A program made the translations under genes and the position numbers. Shown here one piece after another: positions 1-8,628 of a stretch of 64,000 bases of DNA. The notes under the pieces are model-generated. The model was not told where the DNA came from. It made no database searches and saw nothing but the letters and a program-made list of their open reading frames with translations. The DNA lies in the NCBI RefSeq assembly GCF_032108445.1, contig NZ_CP134876.1, positions 434,001 through 498,000 of the forward strand, read 5' to 3'. This stretch comes from Micromonospora halotolerans (lineage in GTDB: Bacteria; Actinomycetota; Actinomycetes; Mycobacteriales; Micromonosporaceae). The first letter of the stretch is position 1, and every line of letters starts with the position of its first letter.

Positions 1-74
1 CCGCCTCCCGGGCCCTGGAGAAGCTGCGCGCCGCGGGCCTCACCGCGCGCGAGCCGGAGGGGACGCGGCGATGA
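1..74 (+). CDS. C-terminal tail of an ECF-type sigma factor (partial)
   Basis: Only the last 23 codons lie in the window; the gene begins upstream. The readable tail contains SRALEKLRAAGLTAREPEG, which resembles the end of the region-4 recognition helix and the basic tail of SigE-family ECF sigma factors. Its TGA overlaps the ATG of the next gene (ATGA), so the two are probably translationally coupled. A sigma factor followed by a protein with a short cytoplasmic N-terminus and one membrane segment is a usual sigma/anti-sigma layout. The call rests on a short tail plus context, so it is tentative. Confidence 0.55.
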   Translation, partial: ASRALEKLRAAGLTAREPEGTRR

Positions 75-826
75 ACGAGGTGGACGAGCTGCGCCGCGCC
101 ATGCGGGCGACCGAGCGGGCCGACCGCAACGGTCCCGACCTCACCGGGATCATGCGGGAGGGCCGGCGGGTGCGCCGCCGCCGGCGGGTCGCCGGTACCG
201 GCGCGGTGGCGGTGGCGGTGGCCGCGGTGGTTCTCGGCGTGGGTGGCGCCGTGGCGCGGACCCGCCCGCCGGAGCCTCTGGGGACCGGGCCGGCCGCCAC
301 CGCGCCCGTCGCGGCCCCCACGGCGACTGCCGTCCCCAGCCCGACGGCGACCGCCGACCCCGGCCCGGTGGAGCCCCGGCCCCGACCGGTCGGCGCCGTG
401 GTGGGCAGCGGCATCCGGTACGGCGGTGACGAGCGGGTGTTCTACGTCGTTGCGGTCGACGTGCCCGAATTGCCCGGGGTGACGATCGGCCTGGCCGCCG
501 GCCGGCGCTCCCCCGCCGGGGAGCTGACCACCGACTTCCTGGTCAACGACGTGTCCGGCAGCGATCGCCGGCCGGGGTTCCACCAGATCGGCTACGACTC
601 GCAGGGCCCGGTGCCCGCCAACGCCCCCGTGCCCACCTTCGGGTACTTCGTCGGGCCGGCCGCCCGGATCGTCGGCACGGTCGACGGCCGCCACGTCGAG
701 GCCCGGCTGGCCCGGTGGAGCGAGGACCCCCGACTGGTGATCTTCTGGTTCGACCCGGGGGCGCTCGCCCCCGGCGAACCCCTGGACGGGATCAGCGCCC
801 GCGACGCCCGGGGCCGCAGGCTGTGA
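71..826 (+). CDS. Single-pass membrane protein, putative regulator of the upstream sigma factor
   Basis: A 251-residue protein. Residues 1-40 are charged and very arginine-rich (cytoplasmic side), about 41-62 form one hydrophobic Ala/Val/Gly helix, and about 65-110 are a Pro/Thr/Ala-rich linker. The rest is a globular extracytoplasmic domain. It starts at an ATG overlapping the upstream sigma-factor stop by 4 nt, so the two are probably co-expressed. The layout is that of actinobacterial membrane-anchored companions of SigE-family sigma factors. I see no zinc-binding HxxxCxxC anti-sigma motif, so an anti-sigma role is only inferred from position. The extracellular domain is not recognised. 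Confidence 0.6.
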   Translation: MNEVDELRRAMRATERADRNGPDLTGIMREGRRVRRRRRVAGTGAVAVAVAAVVLGVGGAVARTRPPEPLGTGPAATAPVAAPTATAVPSPTATADPGPVEPRPRPVGAVVGSGIRYGGDERVFYVVAVDVPELPGVTIGLAAGRRSPAGELTTDFLVNDVSGSDRRPGFHQIGYDSQGPVPANAPVPTFGYFVGPAARIVGTVDGRHVEARLARWSEDPRLVIFWFDPGALAPGEPLDGISARDARGRRL

Positions 827-906
827 CCGACCCCCGTGTCGTCGCCGGTCCGGGCGACGGCTCTAGGCTGGGTGGCAGCATCGGGCGTTGACCAGGGAGG
901 ATCGCC

Positions 907-1368
907 ATGAGCCAGACCGAGCGGACCGACATCGCGGACGAGTGGAACGTGGCGGAGGACGACGGCGTCCTGGACGCCTCGGACACCCTCGACGACGACC
1001 GGACGGGCGACCCCCTCGACACCGGCATCGTCGCCGCCGACCACTGGAGCGCGGCGAACCGGTTCGGCACCACGCCCGCCGAGGAGCGGGCCGGCGAGTC
1101 CCTCGCGCAGCTGCTCGCCCAGGAGGAACCGGACCTCGACCCGTACGCCGAGGCGCCCGACGACGAGGACGAGCTGACCCGCCGGGGCTACGAGCGGGAG
1201 GCGCGCACCGGACGCCTGGTGGCCGACGACGAGGGCCTCGGCGAGGACGAGCAGGCGGACTCGGTCGCCTGGGACGCGGGCGTCGACGGGGGCGCGGCCA
1301 GCGCCGAGGAGGCCGCCATGCACCTGGTCGACGACCCGAACGGCCCCGGAGACGGCCCGCTGCGCTGA
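907..1368 (+). CDS. DUF5709 family acidic protein
   Basis: A 153-residue, very acidic, low-complexity protein with an AGGGAGGA ribosome site 6-7 nt before the ATG. The pattern (LDASDTLDDD, then LDTGI, a WSAANRFGTT segment, ERAGESLAQLLAQEEPD and a C-terminal SAEEAAMHLVDDP) matches DUF5709 proteins of actinobacteria. Their function is unknown. It has no signal peptide or membrane helix. It is transcribed alone and converges on the next gene across a small stem-loop. Confidence 0.75.
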   Translation: MSQTERTDIADEWNVAEDDGVLDASDTLDDDRTGDPLDTGIVAADHWSAANRFGTTPAEERAGESLAQLLAQEEPDLDPYAEAPDDEDELTRRGYEREARTGRLVADDEGLGEDEQADSVAWDAGVDGGAASAEEAAMHLVDDPNGPGDGPLR

Positions 1369-1372
1369 CGCC

Positions 1373-1406
1373 GACGGTCGGAACGCCCTCGTTCCGTCGC
1401 ACCGTC
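1373..1406. terminator. Bulged stem-loop between convergent genes
   Basis: CGGAACG pairs with CGTTCCG around a CCCT loop (1379-1396). GACGGT (1373-1378) pairs with ACCGTC (1401-1406) after a 4-nt bulge. It sits exactly between the stops of two convergent genes, so it may serve both. There is no U-tract, as is common in actinobacteria. Confidence 0.45.
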
Positions 1407-2109
1407 AGCAGTGCTCGCCGGTCTCCCAGTGCATCTTGCTGCCACCGAACGGCACCACGCCCGGCTTCAGCGTCCGCGGGATGCTCGCGCCGCCGGAGAC
1501 CACGTACCAGGGCCCGCAGGTGTCCGGGGTGACCAGGTGCATGGTCCAGGTCGGCGACGACCGGTCGAGGTAGCGCACCTCGGACCGGTACAGCGTCGCG
1601 CCGCCGTCCGCGGTGCGGCGGTAGGTGGCCCAGAAGACCCGGATTCGCTCACCCGGGCAGAGCTGGTCGGACCACTCGCCGTCGGTCCGCGCCGCGACCT
1701 TCACCTCGCCGTCGGTGAACACCTGGACCACGTCCACCACCCCCGCCGGGGTGCAGCTCGGCCTCGGAGCACGGGTCGTCGCGCGGGGCCGCGGGGCGGC
1801 GCCGGTGGTCGACCGGGCCGGCGCGGGCCGCCGGGTCGGCGTCGACGCGCGGGCGGGCGTGTCCGTGGGGCTCGGCGGACCCGCCGGGACCGGAACGGTG
1901 CTCGGGGTGGTGGTCGCGGCGGTCGGCGACAGCGCGGTGGGCGCGGCGACGGGCCGGGCGGCCGGCGGCTCCGGATCGGGCCCGGTCACGGCGACCACGG
2001 CGAACGCCACGGCGAGGGCCGCGGCGAGCCCGGCGGCCGGCAGCAGCCAGCGCCGCCGGGGCCGACCGGTCCCGGGCACGTCGGTGGTGGCGTCCTGCGG
2101 CTCGGACAT
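1405..2109 (-). CDS. Membrane-anchored hypothetical protein with Thr/Pro-rich linker
   Basis: Read from the ATG giving MSEPQDATTD, 234 residues; an alternative start lies 12 codons upstream. A short cytoplasmic N-terminus is followed by one transmembrane helix (about residues 22-42). Then comes a long Pro/Thr/Ala/Arg-rich linker (about 45-115) and a C-terminal extracellular domain of about 115 residues with four cysteines that could form disulfides. I do not recognise the domain. It is divergent from the secreted phospholipase gene, with about 156 nt between the starts. Surface or sensor-like roles are possible, but nothing in the sequence fixes one. Confidence 0.6.
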   Translation of the reverse strand: MSEPQDATTDVPGTGRPRRRWLLPAAGLAAALAVAFAVVAVTGPDPEPPAARPVAAPTALSPTAATTTPSTVPVPAGPPSPTDTPARASTPTRRPAPARSTTGAAPRPRATTRAPRPSCTPAGVVDVVQVFTDGEVKVAARTDGEWSDQLCPGERIRVFWATYRRTADGGATLYRSEVRYLDRSSPTWTMHLVTPDTCGPWYVVSGGASIPRTLKPGVVPFGGSKMHWETGEHC

Positions 2110-2265
2110 GGGGGCTCCGGAGAGGGCGGAGGCGAGGACTCTCACCAGGGTGCGTGGATCTTACGGCGTTGGCGCAACGCTCGCGTTCCGGACACGTCAG
2201 GTCCATCTGGCGCCAATAGCGTGCCACCGGCCAATCGTTCGGCGTCAGTCAGGTGGTGCTCTGTC

Positions 2266-4339
2266 ATGGCAAGTGTGGACCGTCGAAATTTCCTGAAGAT
2301 GATGAGTGCTCCGGTGGCGGCGGCCGCCCTGCCGGTGGACTTCAGCAAGGCCCTCGCCATCCCGGCTAACAACCGGACCGGTTCGATCGAGGACGTCGAG
2401 CACGTCATCTTCCTCATGCAGGAGAACCGCTCCTTCGACCACTTCTTCGGCACCCTGCGCGGGGTCCGGGGCTTCGCGGACCCGCACCCGGTGACGCTGC
2501 CCTCCGGCCGCAGCGTCTGGCACCAGCCGAACGGCTCGGCCGACCTGCTGCCGTTCCGGCCCGAGGTGCCGGACCTCGGGCAGACCTTCCTGCCGGACCC
2601 GCCGCACGGGTGGGCCGACACCCACGGCGCCTGGAACGGCGGCCGGTACGACCGGTGGGTGCCGAACAAGGGCGTGGTCACCATGACCCACCACACCCGC
2701 GGCGACCTGCCGTACCACTTCGCCCTCGCCGACGCCTTCACCGTCTGCGACAACTACCACTGCTCGGTGCTGGCCTCGACCGACCCCAACCGCTACCACA
2801 TGTGGACCGGCTGGGTCGGCAACGACGGCAAGGGCGGCGGCCCGGTCATCGACAACGCCGAGGCCGGCTACGACTGGTCGACCTACCCGGAGCGGCTGGA
2901 GCGCGCCGGGGTCTCCTGGAAGGTCTACCAGGACGTCGGCCTGGGTCTGACCGCCGACGGTTACTGGGGCTGGACCGGGGACCCGTTCATCGGCAACTAC
3001 GGGGACAACTCGCTGCTCTACTTCCACCAGTACCAGAACGCCCGGCCCGGCACCCCGCTGGCGGACCGGGCGAAGACCGGCACCGAGATCTCGAAGCAGG
3101 ACCGCTCCCCCGAGGCGCTGCTGGCCGACTTCCGGCGGGACGTGGCGAACGGGACGCTGCCGCAGGTCTCCTGGATCGTCGCGCCGGAGGCCTACAGCGA
3201 GCACCCGAACTGGGGGCCGGACTACGGCGCCTGGTACATGTCGCAGGTCGTCGACATCCTGGCCAGCCACCCCGAGGTGTGGAGCAAGATGGCCCTGTTC
3301 GTCACGTACGACGAGGAGGGTGGCTTCTTCGACCACCTGGTGCCGCCGACGCCGCCGCAGAGTCGCGCCGAGGGCCTGTCCACCGTGCCCACCACCAACG
3401 AGATCTTCCCCGGCGACGGTCGGCGGGCCGCCGGCCCGTACGGCCTCGGCGTCCGGGTGCCGATGATCGTCGTCTCGCCGTGGACCCGGGGCGGCTGGGT
3501 CAACTCGCAGGTGTTCGACCACACCTCACTGATCCGCTTCCTGGAGGCCCGGTTCGCCAAGGGCCGGGCCGACCTGGTCGAGTCCAACATCACGCCGTGG
3601 CGGCGCGCGGTGGTCGGCGACCTGACCAGTGCGTTCGACTTCCGGACCCCGAACGCCTCGCCGCGGGTGACGCTGCCGGACACCGCCGATCTCAAGCCGG
3701 TCGACCTCACCCGTCAGCCCGACGAGGTGCCGGTGCCGCCGGCCGACCCGCGTCTGCCCGGCCAGGAGCGGGGGGTACGGCCCGCGCGGGCCCTCCCGTA
3801 CACCCTGCACGTGGACGGGCGGGCCACCGGCACGTCGTTCCAGCTCGACTTCCGCAACTCCGGCGGCGTCGCCGGCGTCTTCGGAGTGCGCTCGGCCGAC
3901 CCGGCGCAGGCACCCCGCACCTACACGGTCGAGCCGGGCAAGCAGGTGAGCGACACCTGGGACGCCACCGCCGGCTACGACCTCGAGGTGCACGGCCCCA
4001 ACGGCTTCTTCCGCCGCTTCACCGGCGGCGCGGGCGCGGGCATCGACGTCCGGGCCCGCTACGACGAGCGCGACCACCACGTCGGCCTGACCCTGGTGAA
4101 CCGCGGCGCGAAGCGGGTCGAGGTGGCCGTCGCGGACCGCTACTCGTCGCGGCGGACCCGGCTGTCGCTCAAGCCGGGCGAGGCGGCGTCGCCGTCGTGG
4201 TCGCTGTCGCGGGCGCACGGCTGGTACGACCTTCACTGTGACCGTCTCCGCGGACCCCGCGTTCACGGTCCGCTACGCCGGTCACGTCGAGAACGGCAAG
4301 CCCAGCATCAGCGACCCGGCCATGGGCGGCCTGATCTGA
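2266..4339 (+). CDS. Tat-exported phospholipase C, with a +1 frameshift near the C-terminus
   Basis: Non-haemolytic-type bacterial phospholipase C (phosphoesterase family), predicted to hydrolyse phosphatidylcholine or sphingomyelin outside the cell. The N-terminus has a twin-arginine signal (DRRNFLKM, residues 5-12). ENRSFDHFFGTL (E53/N54) is the metal-binding start of the catalytic domain. Two C-terminal PLipase_C_C modules follow. The reading frame is intact to codon 655 (nt 4230, ending GWYDL). One extra base at about 4231-4234 then shifts it. From nt 4235 the family C-terminus resumes in frame +2 (TVTVSADPAF to DPAMGGLI) and stops at TGA 4337-4339, giving about 690 residues, normal for the family. 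The uncorrected frame runs open into the next gene. A strong hairpin after 4339 marks the true end. Either a sequencing error or a real C-terminal mutation is possible. Confidence 0.88.
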
Positions 4340-4353
4340 TCCTCGTCGCATCG

Positions 4354-4395
4354 CGAGGTGACCGTCCACCCCGGGCGGGGCGGGCGGTCACCTCG
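4354..4395 (+). terminator. Hairpin terminator after the phospholipase gene
   Basis: Two 20-nt arms (4354-4373 and 4376-4395) separated by only two bases. The outer 11 bp (CGAGGTGACCG/CGGTCACCTCG) are perfect and the inner part has two mismatches. It lies 14 nt past the phospholipase stop in frame +2, and ahead of the hydrolase ribosome site. This supports two separate genes. Confidence 0.7.
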
Positions 4396-4494
4396 GGCAG
4401 CGGTGCGGCGTCGCCTATCCGACGCGGGTGTTCCCTCGCCGGGCCGTCAGGTCGTTCACTGTCGCCACACCGCACCAGTGGAAGGGGCCCGCAC

Positions 4495-5250
4495 ATGACG
4501 ATCAGCCACCTCACCGTCGGTCACGGGCCGCACCGGGTGCTGGCCCTGCACGGGTGGTTCGGCTCGGCGGAGGGCTGGGGCTGGCTGCCGGAGCTGATCG
4601 ACGCCGAGCGCTTCACCTGGGCGTTCCCGGACTACCGGGGCTACGGCGCGCGCAGGGACGTGGCCGGCGAGCACACCATCGCCGAGATCGCCCGCGACGC
4701 CCTGGAGCTGGCCGACTCCCTCGGCTGGGACTCCTTCTCGGTGGTCGGGCACTCGATGGGCGGCAGCGCCGCCCAGCGGGTCCTCGCCGACGCCCCCGGG
4801 CGGGTGACCCGCCTCGTCGGCATCAGCCCGGTCCCGGCGAGCGGCGTGCCGTTCGACCTGCAGGGCTGGACGCTGTTCGACGGGGCGGCGACCAACCCGG
4901 CCAACCGGCGCGCGATCATCGACCTCACCACGGGCAACCGGCTGTCCGGCCGCTGGCTCGACGACATGGTGCGGTTCTCCCTGGCCCACTCCACCCCGAA
5001 GGCGTTCGGCGCGTACCTCACCGCGTGGGCGCGGACCGACTTCACCGACGAGGTGAAGGGCAACCCGGTGCCGGCGCTGGCCGTGGTCGGCGAGCACGAC
5101 CCCGCGCTGGGCGCCGACACGATGCGCGAGACGTGGCTGCGCCACTACCCCAACGCCCGGCTCGAGGTGCTCGCCAACGCGGGCCACTACGCCATGTACG
5201 AGACCCCGGTGCGGCTGGTCACGGTGCTGGAGGAGTTCCTCGGGCGGTAG
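4495..5250 (+). CDS. Alpha/beta hydrolase
   Basis: A 251-residue cytoplasmic alpha/beta-hydrolase fold protein. The oxyanion-hole LALHGWF lies at 16-22, the nucleophile elbow GHSMGG has Ser87, and the likely acid and base are Asp202 (GEHDP) and His231 (NAGHYAMYE). The substrate cannot be read; esterase or C-C hydrolase activity is possible. It is in the same reading frame as the frameshifted phospholipase, which creates an apparent 994-residue fusion. Its own ATG, the spacing and the preceding terminator hairpin argue for an independent gene. It converges on the methyltransferase gene, with only 14 nt between the stops. Confidence 0.85.
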   Translation: MTISHLTVGHGPHRVLALHGWFGSAEGWGWLPELIDAERFTWAFPDYRGYGARRDVAGEHTIAEIARDALELADSLGWDSFSVVGHSMGGSAAQRVLADAPGRVTRLVGISPVPASGVPFDLQGWTLFDGAATNPANRRAIIDLTTGNRLSGRWLDDMVRFSLAHSTPKAFGAYLTAWARTDFTDEVKGNPVPALAVVGEHDPALGADTMRETWLRHYPNARLEVLANAGHYAMYETPVRLVTVLEEFLGR

Positions 5251-5264
5251 CGGCGGGACGGCGC

Positions 5265-6074
5265 TCACCGTGCCGCCGGCCGCCGTCCCCGGGTCGACAC
5301 GAACTGGTACGACATCACGGCGAACCCCGGGTCCCGCAGCAGCCGGCGGAACGCCTCCATCTGACCGGGCGACAAACCGGCGTCGAGCAGCTCCGGCTCC
5401 AACTGCCGGGAGTTCGTCCCGTACAGCGACGCCCCGAGGGAGCCGCCGGGCCAGCTCTGCGCGTGGACGACCGTGTCCACCTCGACCAGCCCCGCCGCCA
5501 CCAGTTCGCCGTGCACGTCCTGCGCCCAGGCCAGGTCGGCGCCGTGGTTCTGCAGGATGTCGAGCATCGCGTCGGTCACCTGGGCGAAGAGCTTCGCCGC
5601 GTCGTCGCTCGGCGCGGCCAGCACCCGCAGCGGCGCCGTGCAGTCGAACTCCTCGACGACCAGCCAGCCGCCGGGGGCCAGCGCGCCGGCCAGCGAGGCC
5701 AGCACGCGCCGCCGCTCCGGCAGGTGCAGCAGCACCAGCCGCGCGTGGATCAGGTCGAAGGCGTCGCCGGGCGGCGGCTCGGTACGCACGTCGTGCCGGC
5801 GTACGTCGAGGTTGCCGGCGGGGGTGAGGTGCGCGGTGTCGAGGTCGGTGGCCAGCACCCGGCCGCCCCGGCCGACCGCCCGGGCCAGGCTGCGGGCGAC
5901 CGAACCGCCGCCGGCGCCGACCTCCCAGCACACGCCGTCGGGGGCGAGCACCGGCGGGGCGATCCGGCGCGCGGTGATCGGATCCAGGAAGGACTCCAGC
6001 GCCCGCATCTGGGGCACGGCGTCCGGGGCGCCGTTGTCGAAGGCGTAGTCGGTGTCGTGGACGTGGGTCGGCAT
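5265..6074 (-). CDS. Class I SAM-dependent methyltransferase
   Basis: A 269-residue protein with a Rossmann-type SAM-binding fold. Motif I is EVGAGGGSVA at residues 51-60, followed by an acidic loop (ATDLD) and a motif-IV-like DLIHARLVLLHLPERR stretch, as in UbiE/methyltransf_25-type enzymes. A GAGGAACG ribosome site precedes the ATG. It follows the Liv transporter ATPase gene by 30 nt on the same strand and may be the last gene of that operon. The substrate is unknown; a small-molecule methyltransferase is most likely. Confidence 0.8.
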   Translation of the reverse strand: MPTHVHDTDYAFDNGAPDAVPQMRALESFLDPITARRIAPPVLAPDGVCWEVGAGGGSVARSLARAVGRGGRVLATDLDTAHLTPAGNLDVRRHDVRTEPPPGDAFDLIHARLVLLHLPERRRVLASLAGALAPGGWLVVEEFDCTAPLRVLAAPSDDAAKLFAQVTDAMLDILQNHGADLAWAQDVHGELVAAGLVEVDTVVHAQSWPGGSLGASLYGTNSRQLEPELLDAGLSPGQMEAFRRLLRDPGFAVMSYQFVSTRGRRPAAR

Positions 6075-6104
6075 CGTTCCTCATCCCTGTCGCTGCGGGT
6101 CGGG

Positions 6105-6878
6105 TCAGTGCCCGGCGTCGGACCAGAGCCCGGGCACCGGTCGGGGAGCCGACGGCTCCGGGACCGCGGCGACGCTGAGCATCGCCGCCAGGACGTCCGG
6201 GTCGGCCCGGACCTCGTGCACCGGCCGGTCGTAGACGACCCGGCCGTACTCCAGCACCGCGATCCGGTCCCCCACCTCGACGGCGTGCCGGAGCTGCTGT
6301 TCGACGAGCAGCACGGTCAGCCCGGTGCGGGCCAGCGTGCCGACGAGCTCCCGCACCCGGGCCGCCAGGTCGGGGGCCAGGCCCTCGCACGGCTCGTCCA
6401 GCAGGAGCAGCCGGGGCTGGCCGAGCAGGGCCCGGGCGATGGCCAGCATCTGCTGCTCGCCGCCGGACAGCTGGTCGCCGCGGTGGCGCAGCCGGTTCCC
6501 GAGTCGGGGCAGCAGCTCCAGGATCCGGGCCACCGTCCAGCCCTCGCCGCCGGGCGTCGCGGCCCGCCACGGCGCGGCCGCCAGGACCAGGTGCTCGGCC
6601 ACGGTCAACCGGGAGAAGACCCGCCGGCCCTGCGGGACCAGGCCGACCCCGGACCGGGCGATGCGGTGCGGCTGCCGGCCGGCGACCTGCACGCCGCCGA
6701 TCTCGATCCGGCCGGCGTACGGCCGCACCAGGCCGGCCACGCTGTGCACGAGCGTGCTCTTGCCCGCGCCGTTGCGCCCCACCACCGCCTGGACGGTGCC
6801 GGCGCGCACGTCGAGGCTCACCTCGTGCAGCACGGTGCCGCCCGCGTAGCCGGCGCACAGCCGGTCGATCCGCAGCAT
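6105..6878 (-). CDS. livF: Branched-chain amino acid-type ABC transporter ATPase LivF
   Basis: A 257-residue ABC ATPase of the LivF class, one of the two nucleotide-binding subunits that energise HAAT-family uptake. Walker A GRNGAGKST is at 34-42, the signature LSGGEQ at 137-142 and Walker B LLLLDEP at 157-163. The LivF-typical stretch VPQGRRVFSRLTV is also present. The ATG overlaps the livG stop (ATGA), so translation is coupled. It completes a full LivKHMGF set. The real substrate may be amino acids, short amides or urea-like compounds; the ATPase does not discriminate. Confidence 0.9.
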   Translation of the reverse strand: MLRIDRLCAGYAGGTVLHEVSLDVRAGTVQAVVGRNGAGKSTLVHSVAGLVRPYAGRIEIGGVQVAGRQPHRIARSGVGLVPQGRRVFSRLTVAEHLVLAAAPWRAATPGGEGWTVARILELLPRLGNRLRHRGDQLSGGEQQMLAIARALLGQPRLLLLDEPCEGLAPDLAARVRELVGTLARTGLTVLLVEQQLRHAVEVGDRIAVLEYGRVVYDRPVHEVRADPDVLAAMLSVAAVPEPSAPRPVPGLWSDAGH

Positions 6879-7621
6879 CAGGCCACCCCCTCGGCGTACG
6901 CCTCCCGGACCGGGCCGGAGGCGCGGATCTGGGCGGGCGTCCCGGTGGCCAGCGTCCGGCCGTCGCGCAGCACGGTCACCGTGTCGCAGAGCGCGTAGAC
7001 CAGGTCCAGCCGGTGCTCGACCAGCAGCACGGCGACCGCGCGGGGCAGCGTCCGCAGGAACTCCGTGAGCCACCCGACCTCGACGGCGGACAGCCCGGCG
7101 GCCGGCTCGTCGAGCAGCAGCAGCCTGGGCCGGCCGGCCAGCCCCATGGCGATCTCCACCTGCCGGCGCTGCCCGTGCGCCAGGTGCCCGGCCGGGACCC
7201 CGGCGATCCCGGCGAGGCCCACCCGGGCCAGCAGCGCGTCCGCCGTCCGGGCGGCCGCCCGCCGCCGCGCCGACGGGTGCCACCGGCCGGGCCGCACCGC
7301 CCGCGGCAGCGCGGCGACCAGCACGTTCTCCCGTACGGTGAGCGTCGACCAGACGGCGGGGCGCTGGTGGATCCGGCCGATGCCCCGGCGGGCCCGGGCG
7401 GCCGGGCCCAGCCGGGTGACGTCCCGGCCGGCCAGCAGCACCCGGCCGCCGCCGGCCCGGGTGCGCCCGCCGAGCACGTCCAGCAACGTCGTCTTGCCGG
7501 CGCCGTTCGGCCCGATCAGCGCGTGCCGCTGGCCCGGCATGATCCGCAGGTCGACGCCGTCGAGTGCGGCCAGCGACCCGTACCGGACGGTGATGCCGTG
7601 GGCGGACAGCAGCGGGGTCAT
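6878..7621 (-). CDS. livG: Branched-chain amino acid-type ABC transporter ATPase LivG
   Basis: A 247-residue ABC ATPase, partner of LivF. Walker A GPNGAGKTT lies at 37-45 and Walker B LLLLDEP at 166-172. The signature is LAHGQ (146-150) instead of the usual LSxGQ/LSYGQ, a mild deviation that still keeps the Gly-Gln. The ATG overlaps the livM stop by 4 nt and its own stop overlaps livF, so the ATPase genes are translated in a chain. The first ATPase gene after the permeases is usually livG, which fits. Confidence 0.88.
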   Translation of the reverse strand: MTPLLSAHGITVRYGSLAALDGVDLRIMPGQRHALIGPNGAGKTTLLDVLGGRTRAGGGRVLLAGRDVTRLGPAARARRGIGRIHQRPAVWSTLTVRENVLVAALPRAVRPGRWHPSARRRAAARTADALLARVGLAGIAGVPAGHLAHGQRRQVEIAMGLAGRPRLLLLDEPAAGLSAVEVGWLTEFLRTLPRAVAVLLVEHRLDLVYALCDTVTVLRDGRTLATGTPAQIRASGPVREAYAEGVA

Positions 7622-8628
7622 GCGCGCACTCCCGTCGGCGTCGGGCTCTCCGGGGCGGGACGGCGGGCCGGGACGGTCGGGAGCAGCCGGCCGCGCACCG
7701 GCGGCCGGCGCCCGCCGTCGGGGAGCAGGTAGACGGCGGCGACGAACGCCAGCCCGAGCACCAGGGGCGCCTGCCCGGGGAGCACGCCGAACAGCCAGTC
7801 CCGGGCGGCCACGACGAGCGCGGCGCCGACCAGCGCGCCGCCGACCGAGGCGGTGCCGCCGATCACCACGCCGAGCAGCAGCAGGGCGGAGGTGTCGAAA
7901 CCGAAGTCGGCCGGGGAGACGAACTGCTGGGCCACGACGAGCAGGGAGCCGGCGGCGCCCGCCACCGCCCCGGCGGCGACGTGCACGCCGGCGACGTGCA
8001 CGGCCACCCGGTGGCCGCCGGCCCGCAGCCGCGCCTCGTCGTCCCGGCCGGCCCGCAGCAGCAGCCCGACCCGGGTACGCAGGACCAGCAGCACCACGCC
8101 GACCAGCGCCGCGACGACCACCAGGGTGTAGAGGTAGCGCGCCCGGTCGGTGGCCAGCACCGGCAGCCCCCACAGTGGACGGGACGCCGCGACGCCGGCC
8201 AGCCCGTCGGTGCCGCCGGTCACCGACCGCCAGCGCCCCACGACGGTCACCGCGAGTTCGCCGACCGCCAGGGTGATCATCAGGAGCACCACGCCGCGTG
8301 CGGAGACCACCAGCGGCACGGTCACCGCGGCCAGCGCCGCCCCGGCCGCCGCCGCGACGGCCAGGTGCACCAGGCCGACGTCGGAGAGGTGGCTGCCGAC
8401 GACCGCGCTGGCGTAGGCGCCCGCCGCGTAGGGGGCGGTCTGGCCGAGGGTGGGCAGCCCGGCGACGCCGGTGAGCAGCGCGACGCTCACCGCCACCAGG
8501 CCGAGCGCCAGGGTGCGGGCGAGCAGCGCGACGGTGTAGTCGTCGACCGTCCAGGGCGCCAGCACCAGGGCGGCCACCACCATCGCGGCGACGCCGCGGC
8601 GCAGCGCGCGGACGGCTCCCCGCCTCAC
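7618..8628 (-). CDS. livM: Branched-chain amino acid-type ABC permease LivM
   Basis: A 336-residue, strongly hydrophobic permease with about 8-10 membrane helices. It carries the LivM-type region GLPTLGQTAPYAAGAY near the N-terminus and an EAA-like cytoplasmic segment (GLLLRAGRDDEARLRAGG) that contacts the ATPases. The start is the GTG at 8628, overlapping the livH stop (GTGA); an internal ATG lies 15 codons later. The C-terminal Pro/Arg-rich tail of about 40 residues is longer than needed for the fold. Confidence 0.87.
   Translation of the reverse strand: MRRGAVRALRRGVAAMVVAALVLAPWTVDDYTVALLARTLALGLVAVSVALLTGVAGLPTLGQTAPYAAGAYASAVVGSHLSDVGLVHLAVAAAAGAALAAVTVPLVVSARGVVLLMITLAVGELAVTVVGRWRSVTGGTDGLAGVAASRPLWGLPVLATDRARYLYTLVVVAALVGVVLLVLRTRVGLLLRAGRDDEARLRAGGHRVAVHVAGVHVAAGAVAGAAGSLLVVAQQFVSPADFGFDTSALLLLGVVIGGTASVGGALVGAALVVAARDWLFGVLPGQAPLVLGLAFVAAVYLLPDGGRRPPVRGRLLPTVPARRPAPESPTPTGVRA

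Noticed and set aside
2266..5250. A 994-residue phospholipase-alpha/beta hydrolase fusion protein
   Set aside because: It depends on a one-base shift at about 4231; the true phospholipase tail and stop are in another frame, a terminator hairpin follows, and the hydrolase has its own ATG.
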